From Mycolicibacterium aurum (GTDB lineage Bacteria > Actinomycetota > Actinomycetes > Mycobacteriales > Mycobacteriaceae): a stretch of 64,000 nt of DNA. Made by a program: the position numbers and the translations under genes. How positions within the stretch are numbered: the first letter of the stretch is position 1; the number at the start of each line of letters is the position of its first letter. A model generated the notes under the pieces. It did not search any database. It had not been told where the DNA came from and saw nothing but the letters and a program-made list of their open reading frames with translations. The stretch is from positions 1,984,001-2,048,000 of the forward strand of contig NZ_LR134356.1 in assembly GCF_900637195.1 (NCBI RefSeq), read 5' to 3'. Of this stretch, positions 8,270 to 16,346 are shown in pieces.

Positions 8270-10404
8270 CCACCGGCGCACACGCGCTTCCGGGGGAAAT
8301 GGATTACCACGCGCTGAACGCGATGCTGAACCTGTACGACGCCGACGGCAAGATCCAGTTCGACAAGGACCGCGAAGCCGCCAACCAGTACTTCCTTCAG
8401 CATGTCAACCAGAACACGGTGTTCTTCCACAACCAGGACGAGAAGCTCGACTACCTGGTTCAGAAGAACTACTACGAGCGCGAGGTGCTCGACCAGTACT
8501 CGCGCAATTTCGTCAAGTCGCTGCTGGATCGCGCGTACGCCAAGAAGTTCCGGTTCCCGACGTTCCTCGGCGCATTTAAGTACTACACGTCGTACACGCT
8601 GAAGACCTTCGACGGAAAGCGCTACCTGGAGCGCTTCGAGGACCGGGTCGTGATGGTGGCGCTGACGCTGGCCTCCGGTGACACGGTGCTGGCCGAGAAG
8701 CTCGTCGACGAGATCATCGACGGCCGCTTCCAGCCGGCCACCCCGACGTTCCTGAACTCGGGCAAGAAGCAGCGCGGTGAGCCGGTGTCGTGCTTCCTGC
8801 TGCGCATCGAGGACAACATGGAGTCCATCGGGCGCTCCATCAACTCGGCGCTGCAGCTGTCCAAGCGCGGCGGCGGAGTGGCGTTGCTGCTGTCCAACAT
8901 TCGCGAGCACGGCGCGCCGATCAAGAACATCGAGAACCAGAGCTCCGGCGTCATCCCGATCATGAAGCTGCTTGAGGACTCGTTCTCCTACGCCAACCAG
9001 CTCGGCGCCCGCCAGGGTGCGGGTGCGGTGTACCTGCAGGCCCACCATCCCGACATCTATCGCTTCCTGGACACCAAGCGCGAGAACGCCGACGAGAAGA
9101 TCCGCATCAAGACGCTCTCGCTGGGTGTCGTGATCCCGGACATCACGTTCGAGCTCGCGAAGAAGAACGAGGACATGTACCTGTTCTCGCCGTACGACGT
9201 CGAGCGCGTCTACGGGGTGCCGTTCGCCGACATCTCGATCACCGAGAAGTACTACGAGATGGTCGACGACGCCCGGATCCGTAAGACCAAGATCAAGGCG
9301 CGCGAGTTCTTCCAGACGCTGGCCGAGCTGCAGTTCGAGTCGGGCTACCCGTACATCATGTACGAGGACACGGTGAACCGGTCCAACCCGATCGAGGGCA
9401 AGATCACCCACAGCAACCTGTGCTCGGAGATCCTGCAGGTGTCCACGCCGTCGCTGTTCAACGAGGACCTGACCTACGCCAAGGTGGGCAAGGACATCTC
9501 GTGCAACCTCGGTTCGCTCAACATCGCCAAGGCGATGGACTCGCCGGACTTCGCGCAGACCATCGAGGTGTCGATCCGCGCGCTCACCGCGGTCAGCGAC
9601 CAGACCCATATCTGGTCCGTGCCGTCGATCGAGCAGGGCAACAACGACTCTCACGCCATCGGCCTCGGGCAGATGAACCTGCACGGGTACCTGGCCCGCG
9701 AACGCATCCTCTACGGCTCCGACGAGGGCGTCGACTTCACCAACATGTACTTCTACACCGTGCTGTATCACGCCTTGCGGGCGAGCAACCGCATCGCGAT
9801 CGAACGGGGTAAGGCATTCGGCGGGTTCGAGCGCTCGAAGTACAAGTCGGGGGAGTTCTTCGACAAGTACACCGATCAGGTGTGGGAGCCGGCGACCGCG
9901 CGGGTGCGCGAGCTGTTCGCCGACGCGGGCATTCGCATTCCCACGCAGGACGATTGGTTGCGGCTCAAGGAGTCGGTGCAGACGCACGGCATCTACAACC
10001 AGAACCTGCAGGCCGTGCCGCCGACGGGGTCGATCTCCTACATCAACCACTCGACCAGCTCCATCCACCCGGTCGCCAGCAAGATCGAGATCCGCAAGGA
10101 AGGCAAGATCGGACGGGTCTACTACCCGGCGCCGTACCTGACCAACGACAACCTGGAGTACTACCAGGACGCGTACGAGATCGGCTACGAGAAGATCATC
10201 GACACCTACGCCGCGGCCACCCAGCATGTGGACCAGGGTCTGTCGCTGACGCTGTTCTTCAAGGACACCGCCACCACGCGCGACGTGAACAAGGCGCAGA
10301 TCTACGCCTGGCGCAAAGGCATCAAGACGCTGTACTACATCCGCCTGCGCCAGATGGCGTTGGAGGGCACGGAAGTCGAGGGTTGCGTCAGCTGCATGCT
10401 GTGA
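8236..10404 (+). CDS. nrdE: Class Ib ribonucleoside-diphosphate reductase alpha subunit NrdE
   Basis: A 722-aa large subunit that reduces NDPs to dNDPs in the cytoplasm. The redox-active cysteines are in GEPVSCFLL and NLCSEIL, the finger loop contains [11 protein letters not shown], and the C-terminal shuttle pair is CVSCML. There is no N-terminal ATP-cone, as expected for class Ib. The start is GTG 8236, inside nrdI, preceded by GAAGGAAC; this gives a length close to M. tuberculosis NrdE and an N-terminus ([14 protein letters not shown] segment near residue 20) that aligns. Expression is probably controlled by the NrdR sites upstream of nrdH and closed by the hairpin at 10418. Confidence 0.97.
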   Translation: MAPTVTAAEPVTTGAHALPGEMDYHALNAMLNLYDADGKIQFDKDREAANQYFLQHVNQNTVFFHNQDEKLDYLVQKNYYEREVLDQYSRNFVKSLLDRAYAKKFRFPTFLGAFKYYTSYTLKTFDGKRYLERFEDRVVMVALTLASGDTVLAEKLVDEIIDGRFQPATPTFLNSGKKQRGEPVSCFLLRIEDNMESIGRSINSALQLSKRGGGVALLLSNIREHGAPIKNIENQSSGVIPIMKLLEDSFSYANQLGARQGAGAVYLQAHHPDIYRFLDTKRENADEKIRIKTLSLGVVIPDITFELAKKNEDMYLFSPYDVERVYGVPFADISITEKYYEMVDDARIRKTKIKAREFFQTLAELQFESGYPYIMYEDTVNRSNPIEGKITHSNLCSEILQVSTPSLFNEDLTYAKVGKDISCNLGSLNIAKAMDSPDFAQTIEVSIRALTAVSDQTHIWSVPSIEQGNNDSHAIGLGQMNLHGYLARERILYGSDEGVDFTNMYFYTVLYHALRASNRIAIERGKAFGGFERSKYKSGEFFDKYTDQVWEPATARVRELFADAGIRIPTQDDWLRLKESVQTHGIYNQNLQAVPPTGSISYINHSTSSIHPVASKIEIRKEGKIGRVYYPAPYLTNDNLEYYQDAYEIGYEKIIDTYAAATQHVDQGLSLTLFFKDTATTRDVNKAQIYAWRKGIKTLYYIRLRQMALEGTEVEGCVSCML

Positions 10405-10417
10405 GCTGAGGCGAGTC

Positions 10418-10447
10418 GCAGGCCAGGGGCACCGCCCCCTGGCCTGC
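10418..10447 (+). terminator. Strong hairpin after nrdE
   Basis: A perfect 12-bp stem GCAGGCCAGGGG / CCCCTGGCCTGC with a 6-nt loop lies 14 nt after the nrdE stop. It is followed by TCCCGTTT, not a long T tract, as is common for mycobacterial terminators. Confidence 0.75.
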
Positions 10448-10539
10448 TCCCGTTTGATGCGATGAATTCTCGGGGGGCGGCTGGTCTGTCTACCTGACGG
10501 CGGCCGACAGAGCTTGCCGCGGACCACGGGAGAAACCCG

Positions 10540-10947
10540 ATGCACAGCACGATCTTCGTGAACCTTCCCGTCGCCGACGTCGAGCGATCACGAAAGTTCT
10601 TCGCCGACCTCGGATACACGTTCAACGAAGACTTCAGCAGCGACAGCGCGGCGACGGTGGTGCTGGGTGAGCACCTGTTCGCGATGCTGATCCAGCGCGA
10701 CTCATTCGACGCGCTGCACCCGATTGCGACCGCTGATGCCTTCGCTGTCAAGGAGTGCGTCGTCTGCCTGACCGTCGACAGTCGAGCCGAGGTGGACGCG
10801 CTGGTGGACCGCGCGCTCACCGCGGGCGGCACGGTAGGGGATACCGAAGATCACGACTTCATGTACGGCCGCAGCTACAACGACCCGGATGGCCACTCCT
10901 GGCAGATCTTCTGGATGGCCCCGGCAGGCCCCGAGGGCAGCGACTAG
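10540..10947 (+). CDS. VOC-superfamily (glyoxalase/extradiol dioxygenase-fold) protein
   Basis: A 135-aa vicinal-oxygen-chelate fold protein of the lactoylglutathione lyase-like family. It shows FVNLPVADVERSRKFF at the start, RYxDPDGHxW-type NDPDGHSWQIFW near the C-terminus, and the FFADLGYTF pattern. GGGAGAAA precedes ATG 10540. The sequence lacks clear metal-binding His in the first half, so it may be a non-catalytic or PhnB-like member. It stands alone between the nrdE terminator and a convergent gene. Confidence 0.85.
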   Translation: MHSTIFVNLPVADVERSRKFFADLGYTFNEDFSSDSAATVVLGEHLFAMLIQRDSFDALHPIATADAFAVKECVVCLTVDSRAEVDALVDRALTAGGTVGDTEDHDFMYGRSYNDPDGHSWQIFWMAPAGPEGSD

Positions 10948-10956
10948 GAGCGGCGG

Positions 10957-11343
10957 TCAGCTCTCGCGAGACTGCTCCGCGCGCAACGCCTTCAGGCGTC
11001 GCTCCTCGCGCAGGACGGCCTGGTAGCTCTCCCGTTCCGCGACCAGCCACTCCGGCTTCTCGTCGAGCAGCGCGTCGATCTGCTCGGTGGTGAGCGCGTT
11101 GTCGACGTCGTTGCGTGCCAGAGCCGCGATCGAGATGCCCAGCTTGGCCGCCACCAGATTCTTCGGGTGCGGCCCGTTCTTGCGAAGGTCCTTCAGCCAC
11201 TGCGGCGGGTCCGCCTGCAGCGCCTCGAGCTCGGCGCGGGTGATCGCGTTCTCCTGGAACTCCGACGGCGTGGCGGGCAGGTAGACGTCCAGCTTCTTGG
11301 CCGCCGTGGCGGGTTTCATGGACTGCGAGTTCGGCCTGCTCAT
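10957..11343 (-). CDS. Conserved actinobacterial protein, DUF5997-like
   Basis: A 128-aa protein with KKLDVYLPATPSEFQ and a helical, charged C-terminal half rich in Glu and Arg (LVAERESYQAVLREERRL). I recognise it as the DUF5997 family, typically encoded next to a LysR-substrate-domain protein as here. A TAAGCT element at 11350-11355 stands 6 nt before ATG 11343, pointing to a leaderless transcript. The central LVAAKLGISIAALAR looks like a small helix-turn-helix, so DNA binding is possible. Function unknown. Confidence 0.8.
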   Translation of the reverse strand: MSRPNSQSMKPATAAKKLDVYLPATPSEFQENAITRAELEALQADPPQWLKDLRKNGPHPKNLVAAKLGISIAALARNDVDNALTTEQIDALLDEKPEWLVAERESYQAVLREERRLKALRAEQSRES

Positions 11344-11349
11344 GGCATG

Positions 11350-11365
11350 AGCTTATCGGTAGCCT
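11350..11365. promoter_or_regulatory. Back-to-back -10 elements of two leaderless genes
   Basis: Within the 28-bp gap between 11343 and 11372, TAAGCT (11355-11350 on the minus strand) lies 6 nt from the ATG of the DUF5997-like gene, and TAGCCT (11360-11365) lies 6 nt from the GTG of the LysR-domain gene. Both promoters must use -35 regions inside the opposite gene. Confidence 0.6.
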
Positions 11366-11371
11366 GAGGCG

Positions 11372-12094
11372 GTGGCTCCGTCCTCGCTGCCCTCGCTGAC
11401 CGTCGGGTACGTCCCCGGGGTGACACCCGCGAAGTGGGCCCGGACCTGGGCGGAGCGTCATCCCGAGGTACCGCTGGTGTTACGCGCCGTCGCCGCCGCG
11501 GACGCGGCCTCCGCGGTGCGGGCCGGCACCGTCGAGGCGGCATTGCTGCGGTTGCCCGCCGACACGACCGGACTGGCGGTCATCCCGGTGTACGAGGAGA
11601 CCACGGTGGCGGTGGTGCCGATCGATCACCTCCTCACTGCCGTCGACGAGATCAGCGCCGCGGACCTCGACGGCGAGCCGGTGGTGCTCCCACTCGACCG
11701 CGTCGTCGACTGGGCCGGCGCGCCCGGTACCCCGCTCGATCACCGACCCGAAAGCACCCAGGACGCAATAGAACTCGTCGCCGCCGGGATCGGTGCGCTC
11801 GTCGTTCCGCAATCGCTGGCCAGGCTGTACCGCCGTAAAGACCTCACCTACCGCCCGATCGTCGACGCACCCACCTGCCCCGTCGCGCTCGCCGTCCCCG
11901 AGGGGCCGCAGTCGGCACCGATCGAAGAGTTCATCGGAATCGTGCGGGGCCGACAACCCGGGTCGTCACGGGGTAAGACCGAGCCCGTACCGAAACGCAC
12001 CGCGCGGGAGAAGACCCTGGCGAAACAGGCGGCCCGCGCCGCTGCAGGCAAGGTCGCCCGCACGCCGGGACCGGCCAAGCGCGGCCGCCGCTGA
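11372..12094 (+). CDS. LysR-type substrate-binding-domain protein lacking an HTH
   Basis: A 240-aa protein that matches the periplasmic-binding-like effector domain of LysR regulators: LTVGYVPGVTPAKWARTWAERHP at the start, AALLRLPADTTGLAVIPVYEE, and GIGALVVPQSLARLY. There is no N-terminal helix-turn-helix before it, and none fits in the 28-bp upstream gap. The last 40 residues are very basic (KRTAREKTLAKQAAR, PAKRGRR), which could bind nucleic acid. GTG 11372 with TAGCCT 6 nt upstream supports a leaderless start. The divergent DUF5997-like protein has a putative HTH, so the two may together act as a split regulator. Confidence 0.8.
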   Translation: MAPSSLPSLTVGYVPGVTPAKWARTWAERHPEVPLVLRAVAAADAASAVRAGTVEAALLRLPADTTGLAVIPVYEETTVAVVPIDHLLTAVDEISAADLDGEPVVLPLDRVVDWAGAPGTPLDHRPESTQDAIELVAAGIGALVVPQSLARLYRRKDLTYRPIVDAPTCPVALAVPEGPQSAPIEEFIGIVRGRQPGSSRGKTEPVPKRTAREKTLAKQAARAAAGKVARTPGPAKRGRR

Positions 12095-12098
12095 CGGG

Positions 12099-12515
12099 CT
12101 AGATCGTCAGCGTGCCGTCGTCGTTGATGGTCCACTCCGGGTTCAGGGCGACCTCCCACACGTGGCCGTCGGGGTCGGCGAAGTAACCGGAATAGCCGCC
12201 CCAGAACACTCTTTCGGCTGGCTTGAGGATGGTCGCGCCTGCCGCCTCGGCCTGGGCCAGCACCACGTCGACGTCGGCCTCGGTGCGCTGGTTGATCGCG
12301 ATGGTGATGCCGCTGAAGCGCCCGTCCACCGGGTGGTGAGCGTCCTCGGCCAGGTCCGCGCGGCCGAACAGCGCCAGCGCGATGCCCGGCAGTTGGTAGA
12401 ACACCACGCCTTCCGGTGCGGCCTTCGGCGTCCACCCGAGCCCGTCTTCGTAGAAGCGGCGGGCGCGGGAGAGGTCGTCGACGCCGAGCGTGATCAGGCT
12501 GATGCGCTGCTCCAT
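12099..12515 (-). CDS. VOC-superfamily protein (glyoxalase-like)
   Basis: A 138-aa glyoxalase-fold protein with ITLGVDDLSRARRFYEDGLGW, the pattern ERVFWGGYSGYFADPDGHVWEVA and a C-terminal NPEWTINDDG. Such proteins are common in mycobacteria and often act in thiol-dependent or antibiotic detoxification, but no substrate can be read here. ATG 12515 is used; GGGAG lies 10 nt upstream, and a GTG at 12521 is an alternative. It is convergent with the LysR-domain gene (4-bp gap). Confidence 0.85.
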   Translation of the reverse strand: MEQRISLITLGVDDLSRARRFYEDGLGWTPKAAPEGVVFYQLPGIALALFGRADLAEDAHHPVDGRFSGITIAINQRTEADVDVVLAQAEAAGATILKPAERVFWGGYSGYFADPDGHVWEVALNPEWTINDDGTLTI

Positions 12516-12544
12516 GGTCACCAGTCTCCCTTCTGCCCGATCAT

Positions 12545-13126
12545 TCAGTCGACGGACCCTCGCGACACCAGCCCCGACCAGAACTCGACGGTGGGAACGG
12601 CGGGCCGATCCCGGGGTCCGTCGGGTCCGACCCCGATGTCGATGTAGTCGGCCAGGTCGGTGCCACAGACGACCACGGCGGTCTGCACCACCGAGAGCAC
12701 GGGATGCCCGAACGATCCGCGACCGCCGGGCAGGTAATGGTGCGAGTGGACGGGGACCAACGCCGGCACCCGCGCCAACCGGTATCTGGCGGTGCGCAAC
12801 GCGTCTTTCATGCGGGCCGGGCGCGTGCCCCAGCTGTCATCCCAGAAGTCGCTCCACTCGACGGCGAACAGGACACCCTCGACGGGCAGCTGCAACCGTT
12901 TGGCCAGGCTTCGACGGCCCTCGCTGCGCCAGTTCGGCCACTGCGCTCCGACGGGAACACCGATCGCGAGGAAGGCGCGGTGGTCGTCGGCGAACGCGAA
13001 ACCGAACTCCGCCTCCACGCGCGCGAACTCGTCGTCCGACAGACCTGGCTCGACCGTCACCGCCGCCACCTCGGTCACACGGGCGGCAGCCGTGGCTCCG
13101 AGTGATGCCGCATCGGCGTCGATCAT
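12545..13126 (-). CDS. SMI1/KNR4-like (SUKH) domain protein
   Basis: A 193-aa protein. The segment LSDDEFARVEAEFGFAFADDHRAFL is the hallmark N-terminal helix-strand of the SUKH (SMI1/KNR4) fold, and aromatic residues follow (AVEWSDFWDDSWG). SUKH proteins frequently serve as immunity proteins to polymorphic toxins, but no toxin gene is adjacent, so a housekeeping or orphan-immunity role are both open. The start is ATG 13126, because TAGCCT at 13133-13138 ends 6 nt upstream; two GTG codons directly before it (13132, 13129) fall between the -10 and the ATG. Confidence 0.75.
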   Translation of the reverse strand: MIDADAASLGATAAARVTEVAAVTVEPGLSDDEFARVEAEFGFAFADDHRAFLAIGVPVGAQWPNWRSEGRRSLAKRLQLPVEGVLFAVEWSDFWDDSWGTRPARMKDALRTARYRLARVPALVPVHSHHYLPGGRGSFGHPVLSVVQTAVVVCGTDLADYIDIGVGPDGPRDRPAVPTVEFWSGLVSRGSVD

Positions 13127-13149
13127 CACCACAGGCTAGGGGTTGGTGG

Positions 13150-13947
13150 TCACTCCGGTCCCGTGGCACCGGCGATCGAGTTGCCGCCGTCGATCGCCAA
13201 CGTGGTGCCGGTGACGTACGAGGCGCCGGGCGTGGCGAAGAAGGCGATGCCGGCCGCCACCTCGGCCGCGGATGCCGACCGCCCGATCGGAGTGGCGTTG
13301 CCCGCGGCGACCTCGGACGGGAGCTGCGCCGCGGTGGCTATCCAGCCCGGGATCACGACGTTGGCCGTCACCCCGTTCTTGGCGTAGTCGACCGCCACCG
13401 AACGGGTCATCCCGAGCATCGCCGCCTTGGCGGTGTGATAGCCGACATCGCCGGTGTAGGCGGTGAGGATCCCCGCGGTCGACGCCACGTTGATGATGCG
13501 TCCGTATCCGCGCTCGACCATCCCGGGGAGCGCGGCCCGGGTGACGAAGAAGGCGCTGTCGACGTTGCGTCGCAACGCCAGCGCCCACTCTTCGTCGGTC
13601 ATCACCATGAGCGAGTTCGGGCGCTCGGGGATGTTGACCGACGCCAGACCGGCATTGTTGACGAGGATGTCGAGCTTGCCGAACTCCGCGATGGTTGCGG
13701 CGACAAGGTCGCCGGCCGCGTCGGGGTCCATCAGGTCGGCGACGAATGAATGCGCCACGATCCCTTCGGCCCGGAGCTCGGCCGCCCGCTCGGCCGCGCG
13801 GTCGGTGGTTCCGGTGACCATCACCGCCGCGTTGAACTGGCCGAGGAGGCGGGCAGAGGCAAACCCGATTCCGAGGTCACTGCTCGATCCGGTGACCAAC
13901 GCCACCTGCCCGGTCAAGTCGTACGCGCTGGGCACCGTAGTGGGCAT
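13150..13947 (-). CDS. Short-chain dehydrogenase/reductase (FabG-like)
   Basis: A 265-aa classical SDR: TGSSSDLGIG cofactor loop, NNAGLA, the catalytic Ser in INVASTAG, YHTAK with Tyr/Lys, and a C-terminal IDGGNSIAGATG. AAGAAGGG lies upstream of ATG 13947. It is divergent from the solute-binding-protein operon across 183 bp containing a near-perfect palindrome, so both may answer to the same TetR regulator. Substrate unknown. Confidence 0.88.
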   Translation of the reverse strand: MPTTVPSAYDLTGQVALVTGSSSDLGIGFASARLLGQFNAAVMVTGTTDRAAERAAELRAEGIVAHSFVADLMDPDAAGDLVAATIAEFGKLDILVNNAGLASVNIPERPNSLMVMTDEEWALALRRNVDSAFFVTRAALPGMVERGYGRIINVASTAGILTAYTGDVGYHTAKAAMLGMTRSVAVDYAKNGVTANVVIPGWIATAAQLPSEVAAGNATPIGRSASAAEVAAGIAFFATPGASYVTGTTLAIDGGNSIAGATGPE

Positions 13948-14054
13948 GATGTTGCATCCCTTCTTATTTCGGCACGCTCTCATGGTGATGGCGGGCCGTG
14001 CGTAGAGGACACTAGAGCGCCGAAGCCGTCGTTTCCAGGTCGTGCGACCAAAAC

Positions 14055-14070
14055 TTGGACGATCGTACAA
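14055..14070. promoter_or_regulatory. Near-perfect 16-bp palindrome, probable operator
   Basis: TTGGACGATCGTACAA is a dyad with a single mismatched pair (G4 against A13). It lies 61 bp before the solute-binding-protein start and 107 bp from the divergent SDR start. The TetR encoded two genes on (15702) is the obvious candidate ligand-responsive repressor. Confidence 0.6.
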
Positions 14071-14130
14071 ACTCGTAACTGCCGCGTCACGCCCGCGAAA
14101 TCTGCCGGGCCGAGACTCTGTCGGGTGAGC

Positions 14131-15696
14131 ATGAATCGCTTGTCGGTGACCGCAGGATCCCTCGCCCTGACCGTTGTGATGCTGACGGGTACCGCCTGCT
14201 CGGGAAGCACCAACCAGGCAACCGACGCGGCGGCGTTGATGTCCTCGGTGCGCACCCCCATGCTGTCGGATCCGCCACCGCTGGACCCCGACGTGTTCTA
14301 TCAACCCGAAGGTCTGATGATCATGACCTCGGCCTACCAGGGACTGCTGCAGTACGCGCCCGGCTCCACCACGCTGCAGGGTCTGCTGGCGACGAAATGG
14401 GCTGTGTCCGAAGATGGTTTGACGTACACGTTCACCCTGCGCGACGGCGTCCGGTTCTCCGACGGGACGCCCTTCGACTCGGCGGCGGCGAAGTCGAGCT
14501 TTCAGCGCCGGATCGACATGGCGGCAGGTCCGTCGTACATGCTGGCCGACGTCGCGGACATGCAGACCCCTGACCCGCAGACCTTCGTGGTGACGCTCAC
14601 CAAGCCGGTGGCTCCGTTCCTCGACTATCTGGCGTCTCCGTACGGCCCGTTGATGACCAGCCCGACCGCGGTGGCCGAGCATGCCGTCGGCGGTGACCGA
14701 GCCGCAGCCTGGCTGGCGACGCGGACCGCGGGCACCGGCCCCTACGAGCTGACCGAGGCGGTTCCGGCAAGCCGCTACACGATGACTGCCAACGAGAACT
14801 ACTGGGGAGACAAGCCGCAGATCTCCAAGGTCGAGATGCCGGTGATCAACGCCACCGCCGTGCAACGTCTCCAGCTGGAGAACGGCCAGCTCGACATGAT
14901 CCTGCACGGCCTGTCCAAGGGTGACTACGAGGGGCTGGCCACCGGCGCGAACACCGAAGTGCGACAGGAGAATGCACTTGTCAAGGCGCTCGTCATGGTG
15001 AATCCCGACTCCCCGGTATTCGGCCCGGCCCCGGCCCGGGAGGCCTTGAGCGCCGGACTCGACCAGGCCGCCTTGACCGCGACGGTGTTCGGTGACCAGG
15101 GGTCGCCGTCGACGCAGTTCTATCCCGTCGGGATGTTGCCCGACGGCGCCGTCCCCGACGTGCACGCGCACGACCCCGCGAAACTGGCGGCCCTCGGCGC
15201 AGCAGGCGGCGACGTGGCGATCGGATACCCGACGGGCGACAGCAGCCTGCAGGAACTGGCGAACCAGATCCAGGTGATCCTGGCCCAGGCCGGTCTCAGC
15301 GCGACCATCCGCGACTTTCCGTCCGCCCAGTTCTTCGCTCTGGTCGAACACCCGGAGCAGCGCCCGGACCTGCTGCTCGCCTCGTTCAATCCCGATGCCG
15401 CACATCCGGATACCTGGTCGCGGATCTATCAGTACACGAACGCGCCGGTCAACCTCCAGGGCTGCTCGGTTCCCGCGGCCGACCAGCTGCTGGATGCCGG
15501 CAGTGCCGAACCCGACCCGGTGAAGTCGCAGGCGCTGTACGTCGAGGCTGCCAAGGCGTACCGCGACTCGCTGTGCTGGGTGAACCTCGGAGATCTCCAC
15601 AACACCATCGCCGCGCGCAAGGGCTATACGGATTGGAGCAGTCAGCCGGCCTGGATGTGGGACACCGATTTTGCAGCGCTGAAGTATCAGGGCTGA
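14131..15696 (+). CDS. Peptide/nickel-type ABC solute-binding lipoprotein (orphan receptor)
   Basis: A 521-aa family-5 extracellular solute-binding protein. A signal peptide ends with LTGTAC, so Cys23 should be lipidated. The conserved SBP core LRDGVRFSDGTPFDSAAAKSSF and NYWGDKPQISKVEMP are present. It is clearly a paralogue of the receptor at 38401 (shared DYLA.PYGP, L.NGQL.MILHGL-type and GLLQY segments). No permease or ATPase gene is adjacent. It is followed after 5 nt by a TetR gene and then by an agmatinase-family hydrolase, so the ligand may be a guanidino or ureide compound, with the transporter provided by the 33.9-37.8 kb genes. ATG 14131 is chosen; GTG 14125 is possible. Confidence 0.9.
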   Translation: MNRLSVTAGSLALTVVMLTGTACSGSTNQATDAAALMSSVRTPMLSDPPPLDPDVFYQPEGLMIMTSAYQGLLQYAPGSTTLQGLLATKWAVSEDGLTYTFTLRDGVRFSDGTPFDSAAAKSSFQRRIDMAAGPSYMLADVADMQTPDPQTFVVTLTKPVAPFLDYLASPYGPLMTSPTAVAEHAVGGDRAAAWLATRTAGTGPYELTEAVPASRYTMTANENYWGDKPQISKVEMPVINATAVQRLQLENGQLDMILHGLSKGDYEGLATGANTEVRQENALVKALVMVNPDSPVFGPAPAREALSAGLDQAALTATVFGDQGSPSTQFYPVGMLPDGAVPDVHAHDPAKLAALGAAGGDVAIGYPTGDSSLQELANQIQVILAQAGLSATIRDFPSAQFFALVEHPEQRPDLLLASFNPDAAHPDTWSRIYQYTNAPVNLQGCSVPAADQLLDAGSAEPDPVKSQALYVEAAKAYRDSLCWVNLGDLHNTIAARKGYTDWSSQPAWMWDTDFAALKYQG

Positions 15697-15701
15697 CATA
15701 G

Positions 15702-16313
15702 GTGCCCACCAACACTGGTAACACCGCTCGAGGTGTGCAGCGCCGCACCGAGATCATCGACGCCGCAATCGAAGTCATGGCCCGCGTCGGACTGGCCGGA
15801 CTGTCGATGCGGGTGGTCGCCAGCCAGGCGGGAATACCGGTGGGGGCGTTGAGCTACTACTTCGACGACAAATCGGATCTGGTGGCCCAGGCTTTTCGCC
15901 AGCTGTCCGACCGCGAGATCGAACGTGTCGTGCACACCGCGAACCAGCTGCAGCCGTCGATGTCGGCCGAGGAGCTGGCCGATGCCGTGGCGGACATGAT
16001 CATCGACGGGTTCACCTCGCCGCGGGGCGCGATCGTCACGCGCTACGAACTGGTGACCGAGGCCAGTCGCGACGAGCGGCTGCGCCCGATGTTCGAGGCC
16101 TGGTACGCGGCGATGGTGCCGGCGCTGAGCCGGCTGTTCCGGGAGCTGGGTTCCCATCAGCCAGAACTGGATTCGCGCACGGTGATGGCCGTGACCGCGG
16201 GTCTGGAGATCGACAACCTCTACCGGCCCCTGGGGCCGGTGGACAAGCGGCGGATCCGCGCGACCATCCGCCACACGTTCCGGGCATTGACCGCGTTGCA
16301 CCACCACATGTGA
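15702..16313 (+). CDS. TetR-family regulator in the ureohydrolase operon
   Basis: A 203-aa TetR protein with HTH at residues 12-58 (RRTEIIDAAIEVMARVG, MRVVASQAGIPVGALSYYF). The C-terminal domain resembles the BetI-type. GTG start at 15702, 5 nt after the receptor gene, and 33 nt before the hydrolase gene. It probably regulates this operon and the divergent SDR through the palindrome at 14055. Confidence 0.85.
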   Translation: MPTNTGNTARGVQRRTEIIDAAIEVMARVGLAGLSMRVVASQAGIPVGALSYYFDDKSDLVAQAFRQLSDREIERVVHTANQLQPSMSAEELADAVADMIIDGFTSPRGAIVTRYELVTEASRDERLRPMFEAWYAAMVPALSRLFRELGSHQPELDSRTVMAVTAGLEIDNLYRPLGPVDKRRIRATIRHTFRALTALHHHM

Positions 16314-16327
16314 CACAGCTCCAGACA

Positions 16328-16346
16328 GAAGGCGGTATCTACCTTC
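16328..16346 (+). promoter_or_regulatory. Hairpin that would mask the ribosome binding site of the ureohydrolase
   Basis: GAAGG (16328-16332) can pair with CCTTC (16342-16346), which touches the ATG at 16347; an inner GGTA/TACC pairing extends the stem. GAAGG is also the only Shine-Dalgarno-like sequence, so translation may be limited unless ribosomes arrive from the TetR gene. This is read from sequence alone. Confidence 0.4.

Noticed and set aside
8152..10545. A long open frame of nearly 800 codons opposite nrdE
   Set aside because: It lies wholly against a conserved nrdE gene, has Arg/Val/Asp-rich low-complexity composition and no recognisable domain; GC-rich codon bias keeps the antisense frame open.
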